A DNA stretch of 64,000 bases from Halichondria panicea (GCF_963675165.1 NC_087377.1:13006632-13070631); one strand, 5' to 3'. Shown: positions 33,545-46,188, counted from the first letter of the stretch. Made by a program: numbers and translations. The notes: generated by a model from the letters alone, not told the origin.

Positions 33545-34805
33545 AACTGTTTGACTCCATTACTTTCTAGTGACCCTGCTACAGTCTGTAGGCACTGTTT
33601 TGAGCTCAGCTAAACCTCTGCACTGTCAATGCCACCATGCCACGTGGGTCCTGGGTCTGTTATTATCTTATACAAGTAGCTATAGTGCCTGACAGCATAA
33701 CTGCAACCAAATTGTATTGCTCATATCTCATGTTCTATAATAGCTATCAAAAATCTGATGATATCATTCAATTCAGTGTTAAAAATAGCATTGAATGGGC
33801 TGCTTGTTTCATGCTGTAGCTGGTAAGTCAAATCTGACCAATCAGAGTAGAGCTTTGTGGACTGTTGTCACGGCAATCATGACATCACTGCGTGGTTACC
33901 ACGGATACCGCAAGCTAAATTTTTACTAGTGAGTAGAAAGAGGGCCTTAGTATCAGTTTAGAATAGCTACAGGCCCTGGACTAAGAAAAGGAAGGCTATA
34001 GAGAGATGTTCCCTTATCAGAGAAGAAAAAAAAAGAAAATAGCTCCAGTGGGAGTCTGGAAAGCAATGATTTACCTGAGACAAGTCAACCTTCTAGTTGT
34101 TCTTTAGTCAAAGAGTGAAGACCTGCATGATACACTCAATGATAGTGAAACATACTATGACAGTGATCCAAATGAAGACCTTTTCAGCTGATGTAGCTCA
34201 AGAATTACTTTATATTGCCCTTTTCTTAGATGGCAGACATCGATTAAAATACCCTCCGAAACAATTGCTTTTTTGTGTGCTTAATTTAAATTTTAGTTAC
34301 TATTCTTTCTGTACATTCTAAAGAGTGGACTGTTGTGTGTATGATCATGTGTTTTGTTTTCATGTGCTGCAGAATGCACCTGTAAAAATTTCCACTAAAA
34401 GCTGGTAGTGCTTTATCACATTCCATCATGACAAAATTAGAAAAAAAAAGATTTTTAAGAAACTGTCTGGCCACAACATTTGCACCCTGTAGTACTACAC
34501 ATGCCCAAATTTGGAAGCCTGAGGAATGAACAGGAAGTCAGTAAATTCCTTTTGTTGAGTTTTCCTTCTTCTCATGTACTAATTGATTATCATAGTTGCG
34601 GTTAATGGAATGCGAAAAAGGGGTGTGACACCTTAATGTTCCCTCTGTCTCCAGTCTGTGTGAGAAGTAAAAAATGTTCTGGATGGTGCTACAGACAGTT
34701 ATGCATTAATATTGCTGGGTATCATTTGGTTGCAGTTATGCTGTCAAGCACTATATGGTGATGAAGACACTCCAGCCTGCATCAGTCCATCCAAACATAC
34801 GTTAG
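33545..34805. other. No gene seen
   Basis: Scattered short open frames without splice support. An A-run at 34440-34450 is the only low-complexity feature. Confidence 0.35.
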
Positions 34806-34810
34806 ATCTA

Positions 34811-34931
34811 TAGTTATAACACGGGCACAAGGGATGTATGGAATATATTGCACTGAAGCACGAGGGCGCCAGCCCCGAGGGCTGAGTGCAATATATGCCA
34901 TGCAGCCCGAGTGCACGTGTTATAACTAGTT
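34811..34931. repeat. Short fold-back repeat
   Basis: TAGTTATAACACGGGCAC... is matched in reverse by ...GTGCACGTGTTATAACTA, and the inner ATATTGCACT by AGTGCAATAT. Total about 120 bp, palindromic with imperfect middle. Confidence 0.55.
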
Positions 34932-35099
34932 TATATCCCGAGGGCATAGCAACATTAACACTGTCCTAGTAGCACAATATAAACAGCACAAAAAAAGACA
35001 GAGACAACTCTAGACACAGCTCCATCTCTTCTCTCTTCTAGACGCCAGTATCTGCAGCGTATAAGATTGGCATGACCGACACAAAATTGTTGGAGTTTC

Positions 35100-35190
35100 A
35101 ACTGAAATCTGCAAAACAGCCCCACCCCACTTCTGGTGCTGCAAAACAGCCCCGCCCCACTTACTGCTGCATAGAAACAGCCACACCCCA
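35100..35190. repeat. Imperfect tandem repeat, CAGCCCCACCCCACTT unit
   Basis: Three diverged copies of GCAAAACAGCCCC-CCCCACTTNCTG lie in tandem. Non-coding. Confidence 0.5.
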
Positions 35191-35575
35191 CTACTCAGTG
35201 AATACACGGTATTAGCGGCCTCATAACCAAGCCAAGAAAGCTCGCTTCTACACTAATGCAAAATAGCTCATGCCCCCAGCAAAAAGAGCCACTTCTAGTG
35301 CTACGGTGAAGCAGAATTGACATGCATCACGATGTCGAGGACTAGGTCGATCTAGGAACACAGAATATTCCACAAAATGAATCTTGGACAATTTTAAAAC
35401 CTGCATGGTTGCAAGAAGAAACTCCAGCAGTGCTGAACATTCATTCCTGCATGGCTGGACATACTTTGATACTTGTTATTTCTCATGCGTATTAATTTAA
35501 TTTTAATTTAATTGTCTGTCTAATTGCCAGAGGGGGGTTTTGCGGTCAGTGCAATATGACTTTCAGCAGTGCAAT

Positions 35576-36043
35576 TAGTCTCATGAATCAGCCGCCGTTC
35601 TTTTGGAACCACCGTCTGAGCACTCTTGTCATCGTTTTATGTGCCAAGACGGAATTCCGTCTTGACCAATCAAATTGCAGAAGTCCAGTCAGGTGATGAA
35701 CTTGGAGGCAGCAAAGAACTGCACTTTGCTCAACGCATTTGGATAATCATTACGCATGCATTACGCATGGTAAATACTTCATACATAGAAGCTGCTACGA
35801 AGCATAAGCAAGGCAAGCAGGGGTCCTTGGGCACAGATTAGCACCACAGCAAAACACAAGTGGAGAGAGATGCCTTCGCTTGGCGATTTGTATAACAATT
35901 AGGAAATATGTGTGGGCGTAAGATCACGATTTAATTACATTCCATTGGTTTTGTGAGCAATCAACATTCCATTTTGAAATGACTTCATGACAAGAGTGCT
36001 CAGACGGTGGTTCCAAAAGAACGGCGGCTGATTCATGAGACTA
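35576..36043. mobile_element. 9-bp-TSD fold-back element, 468 bp
   Basis: Inverted ends start TAGTCTCATGAATCAGCCGC and extend about 60 bp. The exact duplication CAGTGCAAT is at 35567-35575 and 36044-36052. A diverged relative (TAGTCGCATGAATCAGCCGC) lies at about 43082-43410. Confidence 0.78.
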
Positions 36044-36129
36044 CAGTGCAATATGCTTCATATTGCACTTGGCAACAACGTAGCAACGGGATATAAGATA
36101 ATTATAGATTATATACGGTAGGGTTTCCA

Positions 36130-36180
36130 TAGTCTCGCGGACCCAGACCCTGATAATATATCGGCTGGTCCACGAGACTA
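36130..36180. mobile_element. 51-bp mini element with 9-bp TSD
   Basis: Ends TAGTCTCGCGGACC and GGTCCACGAGACTA are inverted, with 23 bp between. GGGTTTCCA is duplicated exactly at 36121-36129 and 36181-36189. It interrupts the extreme left end of the 2.4-kb element. Confidence 0.72.
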
Positions 36181-36996
36181 GGGTTTCCACATGAAAAATA
36201 AAAGTCAACAAATGAGGCTCAAATTTTTGTTGCACACTACACTACATGAAAGTATAATGGCTGCACCTTCAAATCCAAATTTCGCTACTCTTATTCTAGC
36301 ATGCTAGCAATGGTGCTCTTTATTTCACAACATTTCTCTCAAAGGTCAAAGGTCATAGTGATCTCTAATAAAATAAAGCTATGACTCTCCTTTTGCTTTA
36401 CATCCATTCCTATACTAACTAGTAGTGTGTGGATCACCCCAAACTGGAGAAAGGATTCTCACAGGTGAGTATTTTTATGGGTAGCAGCACATAGTACCAC
36501 TAGTAGGTCAAACATTGCGACGATTTACCGATAATGCCGTTGAAATTGCTAGTTCCTCATGTGATTGTCAGAAAGTACTAAGCCTAAGTAGTCCATGTAT
36601 CAAATAACAGGCAAAATGCTAATTTTTTACCAACTGGCTGGAGTGTTTTTTTATTTTTATTAGTGTTTGCATCCCATAAATGCACCCCCATTGTCTCATT
36701 GAGCATGGTAGACGCTTCATATAGATGCCACATTGTAGTAGAATGATAACAAGTGATGGTGAAGAAATACAATGATTATACACCACTATCTACATTCAGG
36801 TGCGAAGCAGAAGGTCTCGAGGTATCATCCTACAGTGTCAAGATCAATCTACCTGCTCGACAATACAACACAGTAATACAGCATAAAGTGGAGTCTATTC
36901 TTCCGAAAACAAAGTCAGAACTGGATCACCTTGCTATTAAAATACTGTTGGAGCAGGAATTTAGGATTAAATTACCCTAATTATTTCACATTTGTG

Positions 36997-37724
36997 ACCT
37001 GGCATGCAAAAAGGTACCTATCCAACTTTTACAGCTTCGTGGTAAATTGGTAGTAAAGTTTACACATGGTCACATTCCAGGACACATGCATTTTCCATGG
37101 CAACCAGGGCTGGATTTCCCCTTACATCACAATGAAGTATACACGTGGCTTCAGTAGGTAATGAGCTTTCATTAGACTCCAAGTTGGCCTCCCTATCTTC
37201 TTCCTAGCCAAAGTTACACCCAGTCAAAAAGTTATAGATGTTGACTCTACTCCTGGTCTACCAGAAGAACTAAATTAATTAAAGCAAGGAATGCCAATGG
37301 AGAGTTGTTTGAAACACAGTTCTGGGACCCTCAACTAGATCTACCACCTCTTGTCTTGATTTTGATGAATTTTTTTGAAGACCAAGAGAAATAAGTCCTT
37401 CTAGGTAAATTGTTCGAGCTTACTTGAACTTCACAAGACTGCCTGTTGGAAACATTCAATTTTGATCTAAAATGTAGCTGAAGACGTTACGTGACCAGTA
37501 CCGGAACCCGCCAGCAATGAACAGTTACACAAACGAGCAAAGCTGTCCCCATAACGCCCACGCACATGTAGAGTGATTAGTGTTGCTAGGGACTTAGCTG
37601 CGAAACCATTGACAACTTAGTGTTTCTTTTTTGTAGACATGTTTTTGATGTATTAAAGTTTAAGATGGATGACAAATCTCAGAATTTCAATTTTTGGGGA
37701 TAGGTACCTTTTTGCATGCCGGGT
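36997..37724. mobile_element. Nested 728-bp inverted-repeat element, 10-bp direct flank
   Basis: Inverted ends ACCTGGCATGCAAAAAGGTA / ACCCGGCATGCAAAAAGGTA, 26 bp with one mismatch. CACATTTGTG is present on both sides (36987-36996 and 37725-37734). It sits in the interior of the 2.4-kb element. No transposase frame. Confidence 0.65.
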
Positions 37725-38642
37725 CACATTTGTGTTCCGATTTCATGGTATTTCAATTAAAAATACAAGAATGAATACTGGTACTAACTACTTTACATAC
37801 AAAAAGAAATAAAATCTTATTTTGATATTGTTTAAAGAGTGTTGTATCATTGAGCAGGTAGATCGATCTTGACACTGTATGATGATACCTCGAGACCTTC
37901 TGCTTCGCACCTGAATGTAGACAGTGGTATTATGATCATTGTATTTCTTCACCATCACTTGTTATCATTCTACTACAATGTGGCATCTATATGAAGCGTC
38001 TACCATGCTCAATGAGACAATGGGGGTACATTTATGGGATGCAAACATTAATAAAATAAAAAGCACTCCAGCCAGTTGGTAAAAAATTAGCATTTTGTCT
38101 GTTATTTGATACATGGACTACTTAGGCTTAGTACTTTCTGAAAATCACATGAGGAACTAGCAATTTCAACGGCATTATCGGTAAATCGTCCCAATGTTTG
38201 ACCTACTAGTGGTACTATGTGCTGCTACCCATAAAAATACTCACCTGTGAGAATCTTTTCTCCAGTTTGGGGTGATCCACACACTACTAGTTAGTATAGG
38301 AATGGATGCAAAGCAAAAGGAGAGTCATAGCTTTCATCCACAGTTTGAAAATCACATTTTATTAGATATCACTATGACCTTTGACCTTTGAGAGAAATGT
38401 TGTGAAATAAAGAGCACCATTGCTAGAATAAGAGTAGCGAAATTTTGGATTTGAAGGTGCAACCATTATACTTTCATGTAGTGTAGTGTAGTGTGCAACA
38501 AAAATTTGAGCCTCATTCGTTGACTTTCATTTTTCATTGTGGAAACCCTATAATTATACGGTCAGCACATACCTTCTACCGTACACGGGTAATACTTGAT
38601 TACAACACGTAACAACTACTACCTAATCCCGGTAATGTGATG

Positions 38643-38692
38643 AGCTAGCCTCCTTCACTAAGTGGGAAGTGCGGCCTGGGATCGAGGCTACA
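38643..38692. repeat. Collapsed TAGCCTC element remnant
   Basis: TAGCCTCCTTCACT and CCTGGGATCGAGGCTA, which are the ends of the 9-bp-TSD family, lie only about 20 bp apart. No duplication flanks them. About 170 bp upstream of the R1 start codon. Confidence 0.4.
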
Positions 38693-38866
38693 CCATGAGC
38701 ACACGTGCTCCTGTGCTCCAGATTGCATAATTGAAGGCAAAGAAAAGATTATAGAGGGCGATCATAATTCGAAAGTGCCAAGTCAGCATATGGAAACCAT
38801 TCTTTTTGTGCAGACCGAGAATGGTTTTTGTGCAGACCTAATATAGAGAGAGAGAGAGTAGCAGAG

Positions 38867-41800
38867 ATGAATGCAAGGTCATCAGATCTACAGATTGCTG
38901 TCACTCTAGCGTTGCTTATTTTAAGTTGGTCATGCCGAGGGGAAGGTAGGTAGATGTAAATAATAAATTATTATTAAACAATGTTACACAAAGCAGCTTA
39001 TTTGACAATAACCCCCACTGTGGCTTGTCCTGATGACACTGTATCCTTCACCTGCACTCTGCCTGGTAGCTTTATACGATGGGTAATCCTTCCACTGCAA
39101 GGGGCCCTGTTCAGCATATCTTTATTTTCTAACAATGATGATGTCACAGACGGTATTCCAGCATTCCGTGGTGTTCGCAATGACACGAGTGAAGATAATG
39201 TCACTGCCACTCTCATTTCACTGTCCAAGGCCTCCATTGTGGAGGGTTTTATGGTGGAGTGTATTGGGGCTAGCTCACGAGAAGGTCCTCTTCCCATTAC
39301 TGTTGCTGGTGAGTGGTTGATGAATGAGAATTACAAAGTTTGGGCGTTGCCTGGTTTCCGTGAAACGAATAATACAGTGCATGCAGTGTATGATGTGCCA
39401 GGGTTTTGTACAGGGGGGAAGGGGAGATATCCCCCCCTAGATCCAATTTCTCCCCCCCCCCCCCCCCTAAAATGTGCATTCATGTACTAGTTGTATGACT
39501 GAGTGTCCATAGCTGGCAATTTTACATACTAACAGGGTAGCAAAATTTTCTGGTTACTTTTGTTACTTCCCGGCCCCCTCTACTTCAAAATCCTGTATGA
39601 CGACACCCTGTATAATGCACACACACACACACAGATCCACCCTCCCCTCCCTTGAGTCCAAGAGTCTCCTTCACTCTAAACCAACCCAGCTACTCTAATA
39701 CTACCCTGGAGTGGGGCCCTCCCTCCTCTACTGGCAGTGTGTCTGTCAACTATGTCGTTACTATCTCCCCAACACCTTTCTCTGGGTCACCAGTCACCGT
39801 GGAGGCCATCTCGGCACAGATAACTGTCTCCTACAACACTCTCTACAATGTGACTATCAGAGCTGACAACTGTGCAGGAATGAGCCAAGAGAGTTTAATT
39901 ATGGATCTAAGTCAGTCATGATTTATATAGCTAATACTATATAATTCCTCCTCCTTAATGCAGTTGTGTGCCCCACACCGTCTACTGCTGCTGATGTGAC
40001 TATCACCAACACACCTCCTGTCACTATTGGTGGATCTATGCTCACCTTCACTTGCAGAGACAGTGAAGTGATAACCTCAACCTGTGGCAGTAGTGGGTGG
40101 TCTCCTGACCCTGGGACCTTCGACTGCAGCAGTCCAGTTACAGGTATCATGCATGGGCAATTAACTCTCTAAAAGGAATGTTGATCTCACGCATTAGATC
40201 CCCAAGTCAGCTGTGGTTCTCCTGCTATACCATCTAGAGGTAGTTTGGACATCAATGGTGGGACACCACCCTTCTCACTGGGTTCAGAGATAACTTATCG
40301 CTGTGACGATGGACTGTTCCCTCCTGATGTGAGGACCAGCACATGCACTGATGTGGAGGGTAGGGGAGAGTGGGTGGAGAATCCTAGGAGCTTGGTGTGC
40401 AGAGTGAGTCCAGGTAATACAGTATACAGTGACAGAACAAGGTCAACCATTAAATTGTCAATCCTTTTTTCAGTCAACTGCTCTCTTCCTGCTGAGCCAT
40501 CCAACGGAACTATAGTGAACTATGAGAGGTTGAATGAGACAGTGTCTGAGGGAACAGTGCTGACTTACCAGTGTGACAATGGATTCTCATTGACTAAACC
40601 CAACACCATCACTTGCACTAATGCTGGAGTCTGGAGTATTGAGCCTGAGGCAATCATGTGTGTGCCACCAACTGAAGGTGAGAGTAATGAACCCGAGGCC
40701 CGAGGCACATAGCAACCACGGGGGTTATGGTAATCCCTTGATTTGTTTGTCTGTGTATTTAAAGTCTGCTCACCTGGCTGCCATAATTATATACTATAGC
40801 GCCTTCTTTTACAGCACGAATAGCCTCAACACAACATATTATAATTAGTGGGAGCAGATTTAATTTTGTGGCAAGCGAGCAAAAAAGTTATAGTTTATAA
40901 GACGGTATACAATATGTAGCTAAACATGATATATATGCCTTTAATTTGAGGCACGCTATTACACATGCGATTGTGCCCTTGTGCACTATACATGCAGCCA
41001 TGTGCATGCATGGAGCCTTATTTCATGGGAAGACTTCTTAACTTGCTGGCTTCATTATTATACTGTGAGCCTATACTCCGGTCCCACGCATATATAATGT
41101 GTTAGGTGTGTCCTATACATGTATACTTGTAACACTCCAGGCCTCGATCTTTGCTAGCTCTGCTGTAATTAATCCTAATGGTCCGGGACTCTCAGTGCAT
41201 GTCAGATGCCACTAAGGTTTATTTCAGTGTGGCTTAGCATGTTATAATTATTTCACCTGCTTAAAATGTTCTGTCACCTGCTTGGAGCATGTTCTCACAG
41301 CTCAACAACTGTAAGGCAATGTCGTTCCCTATCAAAGACACCATCTGCTGGCTAAGGGATTTTTGACAACAAGTAGGAACTAATGAAACAGAAGTTCATC
41401 TATATATCACCCCCTCCTCAACTATAACCTCAATCCCAGGCAGCACTTCCTTTCTTCAATGGAAGGCTTGTGGCTACCTGGCCCTCAACTTAGCGCATGT
41501 AACAACAATTAATTAATGACTGTACATTATTAGTCACAATACTATACTACATTGTATAGATCTACTATGAGCAGTAAGGCAATTACATACATGTATGTAC
41601 ATGTAGCACACAGGCTGGCTTACAAAGCAATCTTCTTGACGACAACCAGGTAGATGAAGAGTATGACAACTATATAGCTGGTACATTATATACCGGTATA
41701 ATACAACATCGCATGCTCCAGGGTTTGCAGCAACATTGCAGGAAGTTACCACAAGTCAACCATTTTGTCTGGAAAACGTTAAAGTAACATTTTTCTGGGG

Positions 41801-42644
41801 GGACGCAAGCAAGCGTCCTATATGCTAGCTACGTGTCAACCACATGTCACCTACATGCTTGGGAAAATCTGAAATAAATCCTGATTTGGACTTCTTTGCC
41901 GACTTTACTGAGATCCTATAGTGAATTATATAGTCCCATGCATGAAGTGCATGTCTGACCATGTACACCACCATCTATCTACGTGCACGTGTCAAGTGGC
42001 ACCACGACCGTTTCAAAACCTTTGTCATAAGGCCATGCAAAGTAGTTTCTCAGGCCCTCGCGCTTGGAAATTGGCAGCTTTACAATATCACGTGACCTCA
42101 AATTAAAGAAAAAGAAAAGGATAAATTGATATGGTTTTTTGGTCATGAACTAAAATTAATTAGTAAAAATTATGCACTTCCGCTTATTGAGAAAGTTAGG
42201 GGTGTGTTTTCAATTAAAATTCTATGAATATCATTATCATTAAATGCCTCAATCCGCTTGCTATTTTAGCCTGAGAAACTACAAATTGACTTTGCATGGC
42301 CTAAGTGTATTATACTAGTAGGGTATATACGAATCTGATTGTGCTCTATATAATGTTATGCCAATAATTACTGCCAATCCTTCACAGCTGCCACCCTATC
42401 AACTGGTGCAACTCTTGCCATCGGTGTTACTACTACTTTCGTTGCATCTACTATCCTTGGATTTCTAGCTGGACTCCTAGTGATGTATTCGTTCACGCGT
42501 AAGAAGGCAGTGTACTACACAAGAAAAACAGCATTATCTGTTGTACAACCCACTAAACCAGTTGGTCCTGTTTATGAAGAGGTGTCACCCAAAGAGGAGA
42601 TTGAACTGAACACTAACCAGGCGTATGGACCAGTAGGACTGTGA
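38867..42644 (+). CDS. R1: Ig-like/FN3/sushi transmembrane receptor, intact
   Basis: Seven exons, all joined in phase 1 with GT-AG sites: 38867-38945, 38997-39308, 39635-39910, 39964-40143, 40198-40413, 40474-40677 and 42388-42644. The product has 507 residues. Exon 1 gives a signal peptide (LQIAVTLALLILSWSC). Exon 2 is Ig-like (VSFTCTLPGSFIRW ... MVEC). Exon 3 is FN3 (LEWGPPSSTGSVSVNYVVTI ... YNVTIRADNCAG). Exons 4-6 are three sushi/CCP modules (for example ITYRCDDGLFP and LTYQCDNGFSL). Exon 7 holds a transmembrane helix (TTFVASTILGFLAGLLVMY) followed by RKK and a tail of about 45 residues with VYEEVSPKEE and NQAYGPVGL. It should sit in the plasma membrane with the modules outside. YEEV resembles the pYEEI motif favoured by Src-family SH2 domains, and NQAY is NxxY-like. 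Signalling is inference. The start was chosen because it opens the signal peptide. The 1.7-kb last intron carries a repeat fragment. Confidence 0.85.
40710..40880 (+). repeat. Partial 16.1-kb-type repeat in the last intron of R1
   Basis: Shares AGTCTGCTCACCTGGCTGCC and GCACGAATAGCCTCAACACA with 16210-16260 and 31130-31160. Confidence 0.45.
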
Positions 42645-44600
42645 ATTTTGTACTACTAACTTTTGTACTAACTATCATCATGCATACAATTTAAGTTTTC
42701 TAGCCAGTATTATAAGTGTTTCATCGATCTGCTATAGACTGCTAACCGTTTAAACAGTTACTTTAATTATATAATTAAAAACAATAGCAATTACATAATA
42801 ATGTTTTGTTAACAAAAAATATACACACAATTAAGTCATAATAATTATTATGCACAACATTGAGAGAAACTACAGTACTGTTACTGTTCTGTAAAACTAG
42901 TACTGTCCAGATACCTGCAGTAATTAATAAAGGAAGTGCTGCCATATGAAGTTAGGAAAGTAAGTAATTATATAAGAGACATTCCATGCATGTCACAAAC
43001 AATAATGTGCACCCTCAGATTTCAACAAAACTTGGTATAAAATTATAATTATGTACACACCTTTCCATAATAAGTATATATTAGTCGCATGAATCAGCCG
43101 CACCTCTCAGAGAGGAACGTCTGAGTATTTTCTACGTATAATATCATGACAATGGAACGTATTACAACGTACACTGTATATATACAAGCTGACAAAACCA
43201 TAAAAATCATAACAGTGCCACATCCGCTATCTCTGTTTAGCCACAACATTTGCTTGCTGCCGTAAAGTTTCATATTATTTGCTGCCTCCTATTCAATTCA
43301 AGTCACCTGATACTTGTGAGCAATCTTATTGGTTACATTGTAATTCCATCGTGGCCCATGAACTTACATAAAGAGTGCTCAGACCCTTTAGGAGGGCGAC
43401 TGATTCATGATCGCCAATAATAAAATTATGGCTTCTTAGCCTTTAAAATCACCATAATTATTTTGGTGATCACCCAGGTCATAGAACATAAACTTTTGCC
43501 ATGATTCGAATAAAAACTGATAGGACTGTACCACCGTACTCCTTATGATATGGTATTTTAGGTGACATATTTAAAGGGGATGGGCACTCGTTAAAGGGTC
43601 AAAGCTTATTGTTGCATCCTTTAATTACTCAAAAATGGCGTCTTTAGTTACTATTGTCCGCCTTTTATAACTTAATTTCGTGATGAGATCAAAAGATATG
43701 GACATTGCAATATAAAAGTGAACTGCAGTTATAGACATGATTGTGGGTCATTCCATAGGAATTGCCTATAGCTAAAAGGGTGACCTTTCAGAATTCTCCA
43801 AAGCATCACGTATATTATAATTATTGCTTCTGAGGTAAGGCCACCTCTTAAAAAGAAAAACAACTTACGATCAGAGTGTTTCCAGAGTGTATTCTTGTAG
43901 CTAATGTAACAACTAGGTTTTCACAATGTTGTGTGGCCAGATTATGGGATAATTAACGTTAAAATTTGGTTAACAATTTGGTTTGAAACAACTAATTGAA
44001 AGGTATACTATATAGCGGATAATTTTCATTGGTGCAATTTTCATACTAACTACCTATTTGTATTCGTACAGTTCAGGATGGTGACGTTGAATATAATATG
44101 AACAATTCTCAGTTTTAATTTTTGTAGCCACTGATATGAAAATTTCCACCATACGAAAATAACCCACTATAAGGTAATTGGCAGAAATTATGCTCTATGA
44201 AGCATATAGGTAGTCGGGTCACCAACATTTTAGTGAATTTTGAAGGACTCGTAAATAATTATGAAACATGGGGCTAAGGTGTTAGTATGTATGTTTCGTT
44301 GAAATCTGAGGGGGTGCTCATTTTTTGTGTTGACTAAATTGAGGAATGTCCCATAAACGAAGTAAGTACTTTAAGTGACACATGTACGTGGTATAAAGTG
44401 GAGGTTTAGCCTAAGCTGAGTGGGTTTGGTTGTGAGTTAGCTTAAGGGTCATACTGAATGACACAATAAACATACGTGGGTACAGTAATAATCGTCCTGT
44501 ATAAGGAAAGTTGGACTTGAGCCTATGTCATGCCATACAGTGCTATCATACACATAGACAGAAGCTAGACATTACGTAATAACTCACGTCGGATTATGTT
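42645..44600. other. Intergenic, no gene; diverged fold-back at 43082-43410
   Basis: AT-rich 3' flank of R1. The segment near 43082-43410 has TAGTCGCATGAATCAG at one end and CTGATTCATGATCGCC at the other, a diverged relative of 35576-36043 without a clear target duplication. No polyadenylation signal stands out as unique. Confidence 0.4.
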
Positions 44601-44629
44601 GTTCTATTCTCCCAGCAGCTGACAGAGTG

Positions 44630-45090
44630 AAGTGAGACAGACCACTACAGCAGACTGCATGCACCAGGCATTATCACTGCTCTGTGAGGGGTAAATGTAG
44701 TATCTCTACATTATCAATAATAGGAAACAAGGACACATTTAATTTATACCACATGTACAAAATTAAGTACCCTTATCAAACACATCTTTGTACATGATCA
44801 GTACACCTAATCTACACAACATTAACATACCTTTATCCCATACCTCACTACACCCTTAATCACATAGCATACCCACACACATCTCACACCCTCACACACC
44901 ATTCTTCTCCCACGGCTCTCCCGGCTTGTGATAGTGTGAGTCCACACATTGATCCTCCCCTCCTCATTTTGGGGCCAGTAAACCACATGAGAACATCTGC
45001 TGATCTGTGTGGGTCGGGTCGTTATAGATACAAGGCACTACCCCAATACAGCCAGTCCACGATCAATACCAGAGGAACTGAGGAAGGGGG
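44630..45090 (-). pseudogene. Fragments of the HEAT-like neighbour gene
   Basis: On the minus strand, 44635-44700 carries a copy of the exon at 55730-55793 (acceptor CACAG, then SSDNAWC) ending in a stop. 44890-45080 carries a copy of 50880-51060 (frames reading YNDPTHTDQQM and WPQNEEGRINVW). Frames are interrupted relative to each other, so this is debris of a duplicated gene, upstream of R2. Confidence 0.4.
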
Positions 45091-45126
45091 AGGAAGAACT
45101 GTAGTAAAAATAATTTGCTTCTTATA

Positions 45127-45340
45127 CCGTACAGTGGGAAATTTTTGTAAGGTGCGTTTCGAGGGCACGGACAGAATACGGGAAAATTAAACCTGGGATA
45201 AACTCCCAGCACTGGTATTCACATGCAAAGCTATGTGAGTGTGGTTTCCTGGAATTGAAATGCGATTATTAGAATTCACGAACATTTATGCTGAGGGCTC
45301 TGGAGCTAAATAGCGAACATTTCCCGCTATTATTATACGG
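45127..45340. mobile_element. CCGTATAGC MITE, second copy
   Basis: Same family as 5372-5576, with inverted ends and flanking TA. Shared internal blocks include ATAAACTCCCA and CACATGCAAAGCTAT. Confidence 0.6.
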
Positions 45341-45593
45341 TAGCTTAAAACACGATCAGCATTAACATTAAAGCACATCCGCACACAATCTTTCAGACAG
45401 CTGTTCAGGTAGTAACACAGTGGAAAGTAAAGCTCAATGCACAACAAATTGATTGCCAAGCAGCAGCTTACAAAGTTAAAGAAAGAGATAGAGAAACTTT
45501 ATAGCATTTTGTACAAGTGAAGTACAATATGGAGATAAGACAAAGAATGTAGTGGTCACCCACACTGCATTCTTTGTTCACTTTGTTCATTCA

Positions 45594-45619
45594 GATCACT
45601 AAGTTGCAACTTAGTGATC
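45594..45619. repeat. Perfect 26-bp palindrome
   Basis: GATCACTAAGTTG is followed directly by its reverse complement. It lies inside a larger imperfect inverted pair, ACAAAGAATG at about 45541 and CATTCTTTGT at about 45570. Confidence 0.6.
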
Positions 45620-45951
45620 TGTTACAGAACACAAAGGATTTGGAAGGTGATACACTCCATACTAGTTAAACTGTAACAGGAAAAAATTTCTTAATGGGGC
45701 TTTCATACTTGTATAGTGTTGTTTTCACATGGTCAGAAGCAGAGATAATAAAAACCGCTCATGGTATCGAGGCTAACACAAGAGCACTGACTTGTACTTG
45801 TATCTCTGAGCAAAATTGGCGAAAGTAATTTTAACCTCATGTGTGTAATCACGTATCAATCCCTTGTATATAATTATGGGGGATAAAACATTGATGCAAA
45901 AGCCCCTGTATGGGTGAGTGATAATTGATGCCGTAACAATGCAGGAACAGC

Positions 45952-46028
45952 AAATGACCTCTTAACTAAACAATGAATAACGTTAAAATTCGCACTTATT
46001 CATTGTTTAGTAAGAGGTCATTTGCTTA
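45952..46028. repeat. Fold-back repeat with 29-bp arms
   Basis: GCAAATGACCTCTTAACTAA... is matched in reverse by ...TTAGTAAGAGGTCATTTGC, with one mismatch and a loop of about 18 nt. About 160 bp upstream of the R2 start codon. Confidence 0.6.
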
Positions 46029-46188
46029 TTAATTTTTTTATTAGAGCTTTATATAGGTCTAGGAATTGTAACATTGGTGCATGTGATACACTGATCGTTT
46101 TCATGTAATCCCTTTCCTTTGATGTGCTATCATTCTATAGAATAGGCAGAGGCTGGTTTAATTCTAGTCCACTAACTGGTAAATAGAG

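Larger units (their letters stand above)
36121..38548. mobile_element. 2.4-kb element with about 700-bp inverted arms, TA target
   Basis: Left arm from 36121 (interrupted by a 51-bp insertion) to about 36871 and right arm 37839-38548 are near-identical reverse complements starting GGGTTTCCACATGAAAAATA. TA flanks both ends (36119-36120 and 38549-38550). Interior about 970 bp, of which 728 bp is another element. A 75-codon frame at 36753-36980 straddles arm and interior and has no known domain. Non-autonomous. Confidence 0.72.

Noticed and set aside
36753-36980. 75-codon frame in the long-arm element
   Set aside because: It straddles arm and interior, has no transposase motif and no splice context; kept only as a remark.
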